Under the pieces are notes generated by a model that saw only the letters and a program-made list of their open reading frames with translations, was not told the DNA's origin and searched no databases. DNA of 64,000 nt, from positions 496,001 through 560,000 of the forward strand of contig LATX02000175.1 of assembly GCA_001466705.2 (NCBI GenBank), read 5' to 3'. Positions 51,104-62,711 of the stretch are shown here, piece after piece. Numbering within the stretch: the first letter of the stretch is position 1; each line of letters opens with the position of its first letter. This stretch comes from Moniliophthora roreri. Lineage: Eukaryota > Basidiomycota > Agaricomycetes > Agaricales > Marasmiaceae. A program made the translations under genes and the position numbers.

Positions 51104-53203
51104 GCTCTTGAGCGCAACTTCTTACAAGAGCCACATGAAAACTTGGCTGCCATCACCACCCATCATCACCCCACATTCGGCAAAACGTACTTCGGAACAG
51201 GAAACCTGTGGTTTGCACAGCAGTCTTAGCTTGACGCTGGAACTTGGAACTGGTGCACAATGCTGCACTTACCAAAGTTGGTTATTGGGGTGCGATGGCC
51301 ATTACGAGTCCCAGATCATTTGCAGTGCTACACTGATTATATGTGAGAGGCATAATCCATTTCCTGGGCTCGAATGACCGTACAAAGGCGATGAGAGCGC
51401 CTTGACGGCAAAAGGGGAAGGGAGAACAAAAGACCAAACACGATCAATTGGACCACAACTTTCCCGCCCAAAAAGGGGGGCTGAGGACAATTCCTCGTCA
51501 GCCCCGGACTCGGACTCGGATTCGGACTCGGAATCATAACTAACAGAACCTCCATCGTGGAATCTCTAGAACATGGCAGTGAGGTGGTCGCGATCAGCAC
51601 CTAGTTCAGCGACCTCAGGGTCGATGCCGGACGTAGGGGGAAGTCTGGGAAACTTGGACTGGAAACAGAGGAGAACTGCAGCCGCGCACAACTCTGGGCA
51701 CAATTTCTCTTAGTATGAAGGCCTGGACCAGTTTCAAGCTGTCTCAAGCTATGTGGCGCTCTGTTTATGTGCATCGTCCCGAGTCATAGTCATGAACAGC
51801 TCCAACCGAAGTAGGCATCTAGAACGGGTCCAAAGACTTGACTGAGGCTGCCACCGTGACGACACAATATAATCACAATTTGACAAGACGAATCTTGAAT
51901 ACTGGTTTTCAGTATTTACTCGGCAAGCGGGTTTCATTCGGACAGTTCCCTGCACTACCTAAGTGTTCAGGACGAGGATCCCCTGGCATAAGGCCTCCGT
52001 ACTGAGCTCTCGGTTACAAGGCCGTAAGTACGGTAACGTACTTTGAGCATTGCATTCTTGAAATGCTGTAGTACTGATACAGCTTGGTAGTAATTCGGGT
52101 ATGCACACGCGGAATTCGATGTCATGGATGAACTCACATCGATCCAACTCAGCAAGAAAAATAGTAGAGGAGTCGATCGTCGCCGTCATCCGTATTCATA
52201 TTCCCCCACCTGCTTCCCACCCTGCCTCTATTCAACCAGTTGCCTATTCGCCTCACTGGTCATTTTCTGACCATACTTCCTGTCTTTGTTGATTGAGGTA
52301 CCATCGGTGAGCACATCCATGAAGCATGCTCGGACATCATACTTAATATTGATTCGCCCCCCCCCCAATTCAGCTAATGGATTCATGATGAGGGCATGTC
52401 CGCCATATATCGGGACATCGGGTCGAATCGAACAGACTCTGGCAGGAAAAGGGTACTACATATATTACCGTGGCGTCTCCGGCACCGACCCTGGTACTGA
52501 CAGATACTCTCCTCTCTGTCGTCGTCTATTTCCGCTGAATGCAAATTATGCCTGATGTCGCGCTATTGTCGCGCTATGCACTATGAGGATGATGAGTACT
52601 AAAAGTGATATGTGATTAAACGCAGAAAAGAGGGACAGGGACAGGCGCTCCGTCTTCGCCGATTCAGGATATCATTCAAAGCGATCTGGGGAACAGTTTA
52701 CGCTATTGCACCATCGTGAACGTTCAAATGAAATGCAATTTTACAGCTGAGGTGAGCCACTGACACTTCATTGCGCAAAGGTTGAAACGTTGATTTCTTA
52801 TCAAAAAAAAAATTTTTTTTTTTGAATAGGAAAAAAAAAGACAATCGTAAAACATTTCATAAAATCATACGAGAACTAGTGTGTAATGTATGTTCTAGTT
52901 ATACTTAGTAGGATCATAGGATACTTTATTCATCAAGAGTGCCAAAAGATACCAGAAAGAGAACGTGAAATAAGCCAAGTGTTAGGAATAAAAATGTCGT
53001 CAAGAAATAAAAAAAAATGTAGCAAGCTAATTCAAACCTAGTCCATACCGATTGTTAAGGAAGTCCATCGTTATCATTTTCTGTGGAGGTGGCGGGTATC
53101 AAAAATCCGACGCAATGTACAACCCCTCCAGTTTAGCGTGCTGTGCGCACGGCGTATATCGGGTATCGATATGTACAATCATTGGGAGGAGGGGGGTAGT
53201 GCC
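51104..53203. other. Intergenic, about 2.1 kb
   Basis: No supported gene. A run CGGACTCGGACTCGGATTCGGACTCGG near 51.51 kb is a short degenerate hexamer repeat. The A/T palindrome at 52.8 kb is listed separately. AT-rich DNA follows to about 53.05 kb. Confidence 0.45.
52801..52825. repeat. A10T11 palindrome
   Basis: TCA-A10 is followed directly by T11-GA, an almost perfect inverted repeat with no spacer. A second A run (A9) follows after GAATAGG. It could form a hairpin or act as a rigid nucleosome-excluding element; slippage or assembly error is also possible. Confidence 0.6.
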
Positions 53204-54302
53204 TTAGAAAGCAACACGCCCAGCAATCGGTGTTGGGACCATGGTGTTCCTTCTCTGGAGCGGCAGCTGTCTCGAGGAGCTTGCTGCAGAGGTTGGGACC
53301 GGAACAGGACAGCCTTTGGTGGCTGCGCCGGGGTTCTTCGACATTGGGACCATGTTCGAAGTACCCATAGTGTGTGCACGATGCCTAAGAATCGGCCTGC
53401 AGTAAATGGTTTAGTAAATTATTAGGTCACTATGAAGAAAGGTAAGGCACTCACGTTCCACATCTAACGAGTTCGATCAGTCTCGTCCTCTTGCTTGCTT
53501 CATTCATCCATAAGCCTGTGCTCATCACACCCCCTTTAGCGCCGACCCTGCCGGAGCCGGTCTGAGAAGGGGAAAGCACGATCTTTTCCAATCGGGGATT
53601 TTCACTGACGATGAGGACAGCGTCGTTCCAAACACTAGGCAGCACTGTAGCGAATGTGTGCAAGTGTGGCGCATTGGAGAGGGCATGGGTGAGGGAGCTG
53701 ACTGGTGATTGTGCAGGAGTCGTAAGGGTGACTGGACTGGATGCGGGAGAGTCGTCAGACGACAACTTGAAGCCAATGTTGACAGCTGATAATCCCGCTG
53801 GTCCCCATATATCCTGGATACAACCTGCAAGCGCAGAAATAGCGTCACGAATGACAGCATGTGTAAGATACACGTTGGACGGCTTGTGCAGCGTTAAATA
53901 TTGGATAGAAGGGAGAGTTTTGACAGCATCACAAAGCAGCGGGAGATCTTCTGATACAGTGAGATGAATTTCGAGGTTTTGGGTTGAGCGGCAAAGCCGT
54001 ATGATGTTGGCGGCGTGGCTGCTAGGCGAGGTGACGACGAGCTTCCGCACGCATCTCGCCAGCTCAGGTTTCTCCTGTAATGTCTCCAACAACCTTTGCT
54101 CCCTCTTCCCGCTCTCGCTCCCTAGTTGTATGGTGTGATAGAGATGAACGACGGCGATTCTGTAAAACGTTTTGGACACGAAAAGTGGTGCTGGTCGGTT
54201 CGGCTGTAAGTGCCAGTCTGGCCGTGATGACGGACCTGGTTTGAGAGTGAATTCGAGGATACGTTCGGTGAGTTCTTCTGGGAAGTCGCAGAGTCGAGTC
54301 AT
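53204..54302 (-). CDS. F-box-like protein
   Basis: MTRLCDFPEELTERILEFTL has the F-box opening (L-x-x-F-P-E-E-L-x-x-x-I-L), followed by PAPLFVSKTFYRIAVVHLYH, the usual K/R-x-F-x-x-I-A-x-x-x-L-Y segment of basidiomycete F-box proteins. Repeated strand-helix stretches (ARCVRKLVVTSP, TQNLEIHLTVSEDLPLLCDA, LPSIQYLTLHKPSNVYL, ENPRLEKIVLSP) look like irregular leucine-rich repeats. The exon ends IELVRCG; after an intron the frame continues TPILRHRAHTMGTSNMVPMS and ends PIAGRVAF. Length is about 345 residues. A role as substrate receptor of an SCF ubiquitin ligase is inferred from the F-box. The last exon is predicted. Confidence 0.68.
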
Positions 54303-57300
54303 CTTGCTGTCGTTGGTGGTAGTGGACTTTTTCAAGGAATGTCAAGGATGGTCTGCGGAGGTGGTTGAGGAATCCAGACGAAGCGGAAGTTAAATAAGAG
54401 GGACCTAATCGAGTATGTAATCGTCGGACAAGAGAGGCAGATCAGACCCTAAACTACGGTGCTCCCACGTCACGAGCCATGGAAACCGAATCCTCCGCCG
54501 ACGACAATCACTGCCTTCTTGCTGCTCGACCTCGAGTAAACAGTAGAATGAATGGAGTATGATTGTCATTGTCATCTGTCACTTCTGAGTACACGAATGG
54601 AGGGCAAGTTGCGCATGTCACAAATCCAAACCAGACGGAACCGAGATTCTTTTCAAGGTGAGGTCCAAAGCCCATATCCTATCCTTCTCCTCGCCCACAG
54701 CAACCCTACAGCCCAACACCATTCGGGAGAAAATGCTGCCATCAGATACCGACCCTTTCTTTTGCGCCCTCGACCCGATTCGATCACCGATTTCCCCCAG
54801 TCTAGGCATGTAAAAATGCACAAATATGACCTCAAGGGTTACCGGCAATTACAGGTGTTCCCTGCGCCCCTCTCAAGACGGCCCTCTGATCAGAAAAATC
54901 AGAAAATGAAGCCCTGTCCTCTGAGAGAAGAAGCGGGCTCAAGACTGTGGTTAAGCATTCAGTACTGCATAAGGAGCAAAAAAAGTCTGACTCTGAACTA
55001 TGCACGTTATGTACAATTGATTCGTACCTGTAAGAGAACTTCGTTGGATACAGCTCCCGTGCATTACGAGCCCTCTGGTCAACGTTGATCCCTTAAGGTC
55101 CTTTTGTCATGCCCTGTGGGTCCATCATTCTTCAGTGGTATGTAGTCCGTTGCTTTGTAGATGGAATCACCACACAACGTGCCCCCGTTGAAAGATGACG
55201 GAGATTATCACCGGGCTCGCAGAAACAAAGGCAGCCCGTATTGTTCAGACCTTGAAGACGCCTCCAAATGGTTTCATTCCCTGAAATAGCGACGGAGGAA
55301 AAGCGGCGCAATTATCCCCTTTACCCACCATGGATATCACTATCACTTACTCACGTTCCTTGGCCACCGATCCTCGAATCTAAACCTCGTTGTCAACAAA
55401 TTGATCACTGCAAAAAAAAAAAAAAAAAAAAAAAAGGAGGTCAAGAATGAAAGAAGAGAACTGTTGTGTTTGGTGGCCAGGACATCGAGACACAATAATG
55501 AAGAATAATAATGCAGCTATATGTCAACAGGGACGGTTCAATACATTGGACGTCACGGTAAATCATCCAGACTTACATATGTGGCACCCTTTTCCAACCC
55601 ATGTCAAATCCATGTCGCAATCGTCCTTAGCACAGCTGTTACCATCGATGTTTGGTCGATGTAATACCCGATGCCCCCGACGCAGCGGCATGCCCTCATT
55701 CTGAATTCATTAGATGAAGGGACAGGTCGATGCCGATTTCCGAGTATGCCCCTTGGGTTTACTCATTGACAGTACCTCAGTACCGAGGAAGATAGAATGC
55801 ACGATCAGAAATTCGTCGGCGAAGCGGTAGCGAGCAGAACCGGAGGCGTGGCAGGGGTTCTGGGGAAAATGGTGTCAGTGCAAGGTGCTGAAGTAATTCG
55901 ACCCAGGTCCAACAGAAAATCATCGGAAGCGCTTTATGAAATACGATGGAATGGATTTGTCCATAGCAACGAAGAATCGTGGACAGGTATTCCGCCGCGG
56001 TGTTTTCCGTGAAACGAGTACGTATAAACTAAGGGCGACCAGACCTGGGAGATTTCCACCAAACCTCGTCGGGTTACGATTGCGGAGTGGACGCCTATAG
56101 TCGCCAGCTGGCCACTAGCCTGTTCATTTATTCAGGAATCGAACGCAGATAATCCTCGTTGAAGTGTCCAGGATCGAGACGGGCTGAATGTTACATTTGA
56201 TGTTCCGTTTAGTCAGGCTGATTCTTACACCGACACCACGGTGTCCGCCTTCGATTTCTTGGATCCATCCTAGACAACTGCCCGGAGTGAGCTGGAGCTG
56301 TAAGAGGGGTAGATCAGTAAACATTGTACCTCAGGACCAGACCCGGGGGGGCCCATCAGGAAATCACCAAGTTGCTCCCTACTTTTCATCACCTTCCAAG
56401 CTTTTCGCTAGACCAAATAGGTGTTTTCTGTGCATTAGAACACTGATAGAAGAATTTTTAGTGACTCACTTTCAGGTGTCTGGAACTCCTCCCCACTTTC
56501 TGCTTTGCCGGACTTTTTCATCAAAAATTGCAAATTGCCGGGGCCTACATGATAGCTACAGAACATTAGTATTGAAAATGGCCAGAATCGAGTGTGGAAG
56601 TGGATGAAGTGGAAAGTGCCATGGGGAAGTCCTGATGGCCGCCGCCTCGGCGTCGCCCACCTTCACTGAGACTCATCTATCTGACAAAGAAACGCGACCC
56701 AGCCCATCATGATCAAGTCGCGTTCCTTCAGCACGTTGTTCGCTCAAGTTATTATTCCTGTTTTCATGAGGTGCTTGAAATATTGATGAGGAATCCAGGT
56801 CTGACTTTAACCTATCCATGAAACAAGTCAACAACGTAGTCGTAAAACACAGGACATATGAACAAGTACGCACTACTCGATAACCGTCACCATACGACTG
56901 AATGGTCCATGAGAGATCTCTAGAGTACGAGTGATTTTACACAGTTCATGAGGGCATGCGGGAAGCCAGGAATGCGGGTGGAATCTCAAGAGTTCAATGT
57001 CTTTGTCTTTGTGCTTATCGTGAGGGCCGGAAGGTGATTGACCGGGGGTGATCGATCAGTTCACGGTGATATGCAGTAACCGGTGAAACCGTTAATCGCG
57101 CCACGTTCACGCCACAGATTACTGTAGAACCAGTTTCCAACCATTGTCGTTGGATTCTTGAACGTTCAGCGTGACGCTGAATCAAAATCCGAGGCAAAAA
57201 GAGAACAGGCGAAACACATCAGCCCATTCCGCTTTCACATCTTACCCAATCTAGCGTACCCCAGAATTAACCACCGCACAAAAAACTCTTGGATGACATA

Positions 57301-57543
57301 ATGTACAACCAGACGGTTTCTCTTGGTGGGAACACAATGAAAAGTTTTTTAGATCACTCACGGAAGAAGGCTCAGTAGATCGTATCTTTTAGGTTCGTTT
57401 TGATAATCTCGGGGCCCGTGTTGAGGTTACGCAAGACGCCACTACAATCATCTTGCGAGTATCATAATGCGAGATACGTTGCTCCTGTGGCTCTCAGGAC
57501 TTCTATTGAGGGTCCTATAATTGTCCCTTTCGCTAGTTGATTC
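54303..57543. other. Gene-poor region, about 3.2 kb
   Basis: This stretch contains a 178-codon plus-strand frame (54552-55088) of unconvincing composition. It also has a poly-A run of 24 at 55412-55435, and a minus-strand stretch at 56.12-56.32 kb (LTPGSCLGWIQEIEGGHRGV) that may be a relic exon. I recognise no family and no RNA gene. Confidence 0.4.
55412..55435. repeat. Poly-A run (24 A)
   Basis: An uninterrupted A24 followed by GGAGG. No target-site duplication or retroposed gene is visible next to it, so I treat it as a homopolymer and not a retrotransposon tail. Confidence 0.7.
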
Positions 57544-58173
57544 CTACTCTGAATCAAGAAACACTGCGAGCGCTTGTTTAGTTAAGGTGATACACAAAGT
57601 GATTGTAAGGCCAATGACGAGTGGTATGCGGCAACTAAGTGTGAAACAGCTTACATGAATCGGTATTAGGACCACACGAAACTGTGCGCCCCACTGCTGA
57701 TACAACATTAAACATCTACTATGTAAACAGCGGGAAGGCGAAGCCAGGGGGATATCTCGGCACGAGAGGATATGGTCCCGCCGAGGAATATGTCGTTGCC
57801 TAGGATCCAAAGTATAGCTTTTTTTTATGCCGCAGGTGGAATGATAATATCTGGAATTGGACTCGAAATCAGCGCTCAACACCACCATGACGAAGGAAGA
57901 TGTCAGGGGACTAATCTCTCCTGTGCATGCATAAGCCAACCACTGGGCCATTGCTATAAATGATACCCAGATCCTGAAGTGGGTTTTCGGATCCAAGTTG
58001 AACGGATCATACATCAATGCACGGAAACGGTACTGGTTTCGCCGACGTCGGAGTTGTGAACTGCACGGAAAAGGCCCCAACAGGCTCTGAGCGAATGAAC
58101 GAAACCATAAACATCGAACATTGACACCAGGATCCACAACTAGACGCAATACGGCAGGATCTGCACTAGACAT
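57544..58173 (-). CDS. Possible hypothetical protein with C-terminal hydrophobic segment
   Basis: This is a 209-codon ATG-initiated frame. It opens MSSADPAVLRLVVDPGVNVR, a start style common in agaricomycete proteins. HFRIWVSFIAMAQWLAYAC may be a first membrane segment, and SCRIPLVIGLTITLCITLTK is a second, near the end. The middle part contains intron-like signals, so the true product may be spliced and shorter. No family recognised; it could be a decayed member of a membrane-protein family. Confidence 0.33.
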   Translation of the reverse strand: MSSADPAVLRLVVDPGVNVRCLWFRSFAQSLLGPFPCSSQLRRRRNQYRFRALMYDPFNLDPKTHFRIWVSFIAMAQWLAYACTGEISPLTSSFVMVVLSADFESNSRYYHSTCGIKKSYTLDPRQRHIPRRDHILSCRDIPLASPSRCLHSRCLMLYQQWGAQFRVVLIPIHVSCFTLSCRIPLVIGLTITLCITLTKQALAVFLDSE

Positions 58174-58750
58174 GTAATACTCACTCTAGAAAACTCGGTG
58201 GATATGAGATCTGGATATCAAGCATCATCTCAGCGACTATTTGAGAACAAGAGAAGGTCACTGACACACGTACTAAGCTAGCAGATCTCCCGAATTTCTT
58301 CTACCCGCGTACGAGATCTTTTGCCTCCAATTTCCCCTCGTAATCGTTTGGTATTGCCTCACGGATCTCCCGCATTACCGGCGGAACTCGAATGAACATC
58401 GGTGTAGCACTCCTGGATGTAAAGGAGTCTAATAAGAACAGTCGACGGGAAACGCCATATCAACGCGAGATTCATCTATTAAACCGGTGAAAGCAGAACC
58501 TAGGCTGGCACCTCCGAGAGACGCAAAGGATAAGTATCTGACAGCTCAACATGAGCATGCGACCTTTGAGAATGTCGGCATTCCTGACTCACTGATCTGG
58601 ACTCCAAAAGTCGGCTGGTTCTTTCAACAACTAGAGCAGAACACGTCGAACCAAATCCTCCTTGATCAATTCTTGTTACTAGGGCTAATTCGGTATTGTG
58701 TGCTCTGCGGGTAGTTCGGCAGCGATAAGATCATTCAGAACACTTTGCAA

Positions 58751-59145
58751 TCAGCGAATAAGCGAATACAACATCTGCGTCAAATACCATGAAGGAGGTC
58801 CTCGCTGAGAGATGTGGTACAAGGCCGCGGGGGCCAACTCTGCTTGGAACTTGATTCAACTGAGCTCCGCGATCGAGGGATAGCGAACATTTAACCGGCG
58901 GTAGTCGTACGTATGTATGCTCCGGCAACTCCACCATACCTAACCAAAAAGATAGAAATGCGAGACACCTTTCTTTACCCAGCCCTCACATGTGAGGAGT
59001 GTGAAGGAGGGGACCAGTACAGTGGGCGTCCATTTCTCGATCGGGGTTGGTTCTGCTTGCATCCTGGTACGACATTGATCCACCACACTTAGCGTCAGAA
59101 GTGGGAAAGACGACGAAACACATACATATATTGGGCTAAATCCAT
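58751..59145 (-). pseudogene. Possible broken small gene
   Basis: ATG at 59145 opens MDLAQYM, which joins across a GT-AG intron to QAEPTPIEKWTPTVLVPSFT and LLTCEGW. After a second intron the frame reads VWWSCRSIHTYDYRRLNVRY and PSIAELS, meets a TGA (58856-58858), then continues IKFQAELAPAALYHISQRGP to a final stop. Two good introns plus sensible sequence on both sides of the stop suggest a recently interrupted gene. No family recognised; chance cannot be excluded. Confidence 0.27.
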
Positions 59146-59425
59146 AGCCTTTCAAACGTTCATTTGTAGAAACTTCGAGGGCCTGTTTACTCCAAGTTGA
59201 GATTACGAGGGCGATGTGCTAGGTTACCCGACTTGCAACCAACAGCACGGTGCTGTTGCGCGTTCAGAGAACTTGCGCATCAGATTACTGCTCGAGGATG
59301 CTGAAGACCACCGCCTCCAATACTTGTTCTTCCAGAAAAGTCCTGGTTCCAGCCTCAATGTCAGCGTGGATTTTTATTGGCACAACAGACGAACGTTTCC
59401 ATACAGGTAAAGGGATCCTCGTCAA

Positions 59426-60222
59426 TTAAACTTGAACACACTCGTTCTGTGTAACCCAATTGAAGACGAGTGAATCGCTATCGTTTGACCTAATGAAACT
59501 TCCAGAAACCAAACTTTCTAGTGCAAAACTCCCCAGAATCCGGCTCGAATCTTCAATTGAGAAAGTATCCATCGTGTCAAACATATACACCAAATAACGA
59601 CTCGAGCTGAAACCAGAAATGGTACGTAATTTGGGTAACTTCTCCAGCGCGTTGCAGGATGCGCCTCCATCTGTCTGACGCTTCGTTGAACTAATGTGGA
59701 CATAGTCAAGAAATCTTTAGAACACACCATTGAATATTGAATTGCCATGACCCCACAAGGTAATTCAACCATGCTCTTTACGGCTGTGCTCCCAACGATA
59801 ATGCCACATTTACGCATCTGAAACATCTGAAATGCGCATATCTGTTTACATTTCCATCAGTCACTTATTCCAGAAAGCGACAAGCCCATATATACCTGGG
59901 GCCCAAGAGAGATGGTCACTCTCCTTTGCCTCTTTCAGCTTGAGCTTGGATGTTTGAACATGCATAGAAGCTGGAACAGCATACCAGAAAATGATAGTTA
60001 TTTCTGTCCTTCAACTGGTACTTACACATCAATCTCGCCGACTGAGAAAGGTTAAGATTCCTTCGGCAGAGACTGAATGCATAGTACTGTTACGTGGTAG
60101 AACTGGAACACACAGCGTGTGAAATTCATAACTCGGGCCTGGTCGGACTTGAAGCGGGCCCCATGCAAACTTCTGGTAAGGACTCGAGATTATACAAATT
60201 GTTGCTGATGATCCATGTAACA
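59426..60222 (-). CDS. Candidate multi-exon protein, unknown family
   Basis: The spliced reading starts MLHGSSATICIISSPYQKFA and continues WGPLQVRPGPSYEFHTLCVP; the middle exons are uncertain. The last three exons join well: KCGIIVGSTAVKSMVELPCG, then FNEASDRWRRILQRAGEVTQ and ITYHFWFQLESLF, then DSSRILGSFALESLVSGSFI, ending FNWVTQNECVQV. Introns of about 37-41 nt are short but have GT-AG ends. Amphipathic beta-like segments are suggestive of a small beta-rich protein, but no family can be named. Confidence 0.36.
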
Positions 60223-60272
60223 TAGGTGTGTTGAACTGTGAACTTTCAAAACAAGAGATTCTAACACCTGCA

Positions 60273-60678
60273 ATGGCTCAAATCCAATCCGAGAGATACT
60301 GCACGGGAGCTAGCGGCAACTTCAAGGCCGCAGTGGAGGATTTGCTCCAAGTCTCGGCGAAATTCCTTCGAATCTGCACCACGTTCAAGGTACAGAAGAA
60401 CTTCCGGACGGCAGGTGCGACCGCATTTTAGTATGACTCAATTCATCAAGGGAGTAGAACGCGCTGGAAGGCAAGTCGTTACTTGCACTGCAGAGAAGAA
60501 GTTTCAACAAGGTACGTTAATGATTGAAAAAACTGCTGTCCACAAACTCAATTGCCAAGCAACTCGTATGTCTGAATGCTTCCAAAGTGCGACGCTCGTG
60601 AATTCCGATGCTAATGGCATTTCCTTGTTTGGTGCACTACGCCTAATTCCGAGACAAAACCCCGCCCGCCCATCATGA
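60273..60678 (+). CDS. Candidate three-exon small protein
   Basis: Splicing gives MAQIQSERYCTGASGNFKAA, VEDLLQVSAKFLRICTTFK, then YDSIHQGSRTRWKASRYLHC and REEVST, then SATLVNSDANGISLFGALRL, ending PRQNPARPS. Introns are 42 and about 76 nt, both GT-AG. The ATG lies only about 50 nt from the start of the minus-strand candidate next to it, which would be a very tight divergent pair. No family recognised. Confidence 0.28.
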
Positions 60679-61172
60679 GCGCATGTGAAAAGTCGAGTGA
60701 TTTTGATTTATAAGGGCGTCATCCTTCTACATTTCGGTGCGTCCAAAAGAGCGAACAACTATGCCAAATACCTTTCGGTCTAAATTTGCAGTGCCAAGGT
60801 AGGGACCAGTTATCTCGTCGAGTTATCATTCATTTAACCGATTACTATTACAAGGAGCCAAATATGAGGGCTAGTTGTCTACAATGGACGAGCGGTTGCG
60901 CCGCTCGTTCCGAAAGGGGACCACTGCAGGTCAACTATCAACCATCGTATAACAGTCCAACCCAACAGGAACTCGACGTTTTTAGTTACGAGTGTTTCTC
61001 CGGCATGAACTAAAGAAACTTGCTCTTGCCTAGTTTCCCTTTGCCAGATCCCAACTTATTCTCGAGACGCGATAAATTCACTGTCCGGATACTCCCAGAA
61101 GTACCGCGGGGACACAAGCGAGAATTGTCAGTGCCAGGGGCCGTAGTAAGTCGTGGCAGTGATAGGACACCA
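60679..61172. other. Intergenic, no supported gene
   Basis: This holds a 75-codon plus-strand frame (from about 60.79 kb) that reads RGPLQVNYQPSYN. This echoes GPLQVRPGPSYE of the minus-strand candidate at 60.1 kb, but in the opposite orientation. I treat it as unproven similarity or a decayed copy. Confidence 0.3.
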
Positions 61173-61627
61173 TCAACTCAAAGCTCTTGAAATTTCTCGT
61201 GGCTCCATCAAGGTCAGATATGTGCCTCGGATCCACTCGGCGGGGCAACGGAATGAATAGAGCGGTGTGGCATGTGGGTACTCTTGAGCGGCGTCAAAGG
61301 CAAGTTTCAATTGCAAACATTTAAGTAAATTCCACTTTTAACAGGCCTCAAAACCCCTCGTACCAGACTGCATGGGGTCTTCAGGATGACCTCTTTATGT
61401 AAATTGTCATCAATCGAGATCCAGGCGAGTTGTGATACAATTGGCGCTGATGTCTCTTGATCCCGAATGTATAGAGCTGAACCATTCCCTGGACTGATCT
61501 GTTCGCAATTATCCGCACACGTCGTACACGAGTCGCTGCTCTGAGAGACTCGATCGTCATGTTTGAACTCTGGGAAGGCCGTGCTACTTACGACTAGATA
61601 ATGATCTGGTTTGTTTGATCCAGCCAT
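61173..61627 (-). CDS. Candidate small protein, head-to-head with short Zn2Cys6 gene B
   Basis: ATG at 61627 gives MAGSNKPDHYLV. After a GT-AG intron the frame reads SSDSCTTCADNCEQISPGNG, SALYIRDQETSAPIVSQLAW and ISIDDNLHKEVILKTPCSL. A further predicted intron leads to EYPHATPLYSFRCPAEWIRG and LMEPREISRALS. An alternative without the last intron stops at 61307. The short C-x2-C-x3-C cluster and beta-like strands are visible, but no family can be named. Confidence 0.36.
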
Positions 61628-61699
61628 CAATTAAAAACTGATGCTTGCTTTTTTGCCTTTGGAGCCACGGTTGCACATATTTATCACAGTCTAATCAAC

Positions 61700-61706
61700 T
61701 ATAAAA
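61700..61706 (+). promoter_or_regulatory. TATA box of short Zn2Cys6 gene B
   Basis: TATAAAA lies 57 nt upstream of the ATG. It sits in a 135-nt gap shared with the divergent candidate gene on the minus strand. Confidence 0.55.
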
Positions 61707-61762
61707 CGGTAATATTATGCATGTTCTAGGACACTCAAACACCTTCGATCCTCCCAATCATC

Positions 61763-62711
61763 ATGTCCTCTCGGCCTGACCAGACTAATTCCGCGGCGAA
61801 GAAACCCAAGAGGGCTTTAATGGCGTGCCGCAATTGCAGAAAGGTTTTGCTCTATGTTAATCTTTCGCTCTTCTACTGACGAAACTCGTTTGCTCTGAAA
61901 GAGGAAGATCAAGGCAAGTTTGCTCCTTGTTCTTTTTTCGCTTCAGTGATGACGGAATTCATAGTGCCTAACGAATCTTGATCCTCCATACGAGCCATGG
62001 TCTGTGACTTCAATACTCAGCCATCCAATTCCTGCTCTCATACACGAGTAAAAATCCAGCGAACGGTGTACAAGGAAAGGTTATACATGCGAGTACATAT
62101 CAGTCAGCGAGGACACTCCTCACTCAAGCCCCGAGCCCTCACACCCGGTAACGCCACTTGCTCCCAACGGCCAATTTATTTATCTCATGCCTTATCGTAC
62201 ACAGGGCACCAGCAACGTCACCCAACAAATCAATCCATACCCTATGTATCCTCGGCCACCATCACAAATAGTCCCACCTACCGTACCGTACATAAACACC
62301 GTCCCATCCATGCAGCAACCGTACCAGTCCGGAGCTCAGTTGCTTCCGCCTTCCTTATCACACTCTCGGTCTCATCCAACGGCCCCGCAGAATTACACTT
62401 ACCAGCAACAAACCGCGGCGGGATGGATGCCGCCGCCACATCCAGGCCATGATCCTGCCAGCCTAGGTTGGACTCACGCGCAACGGCAGCAAACTCCCAG
62501 TCCGTCTTATCCATCGCAAATGGCCTCATACAATCCCAACTATCCAGTTCCACACTATCAACAGCCAGGAGATCACACAACGCTGGGGCGGTACTACGAC
62601 CCCAATCGTCAAGATTTTGATGCATCCCACACAATGCAAAATCGACGGCAAGTGGATCCATTGTTTGTAAATGTCGACAGAATTCTGATGAGCTCTTACA
62701 GGCATTACTAG
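61763..62711 (+). CDS. Short Zn2Cys6 DNA-binding protein (B)
   Basis: MSSRPDQTNSAAKKPKRALM and ACRNCRK end exon 1. A 12-nt microexon (61902-61913) encodes RKIK. An intron with a GCAAGT donor and AG acceptor (61914-61964) follows, then CLTNLDPPYEP, an ordinary intron (62000-62059), and CERCTRKGYTCEYISVSEDT. Joined, these give C-x2-C-x6-C-x10-C-x2-C-x6-C, a complete Zn2Cys6 cluster. The rest (about 200 residues) is rich in Pro, Gln, Tyr and Ser (INPYPMYPRPPSQIVPPTVP, NYTYQQQTAAGWMPPPHPGH) and ends NVDRILMSSYRHY. No fungal_trans domain is present. It is a probable regulator with a disordered activation-type tail; targets are unknown. Confidence 0.78.

Noticed and set aside
54552..55088. 178-codon open frame on the plus strand
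   Set aside because: Its composition is unremarkable, it has no recognisable domain, and no splice or promoter context supports it. It lies upstream of the F-box gene and is probably a chance frame.
55412..55435. Poly-A run as a possible retrotransposon or retroposed-gene tail
   Set aside because: No target-site duplication, reverse transcriptase fragment or intronless gene copy is visible beside it.
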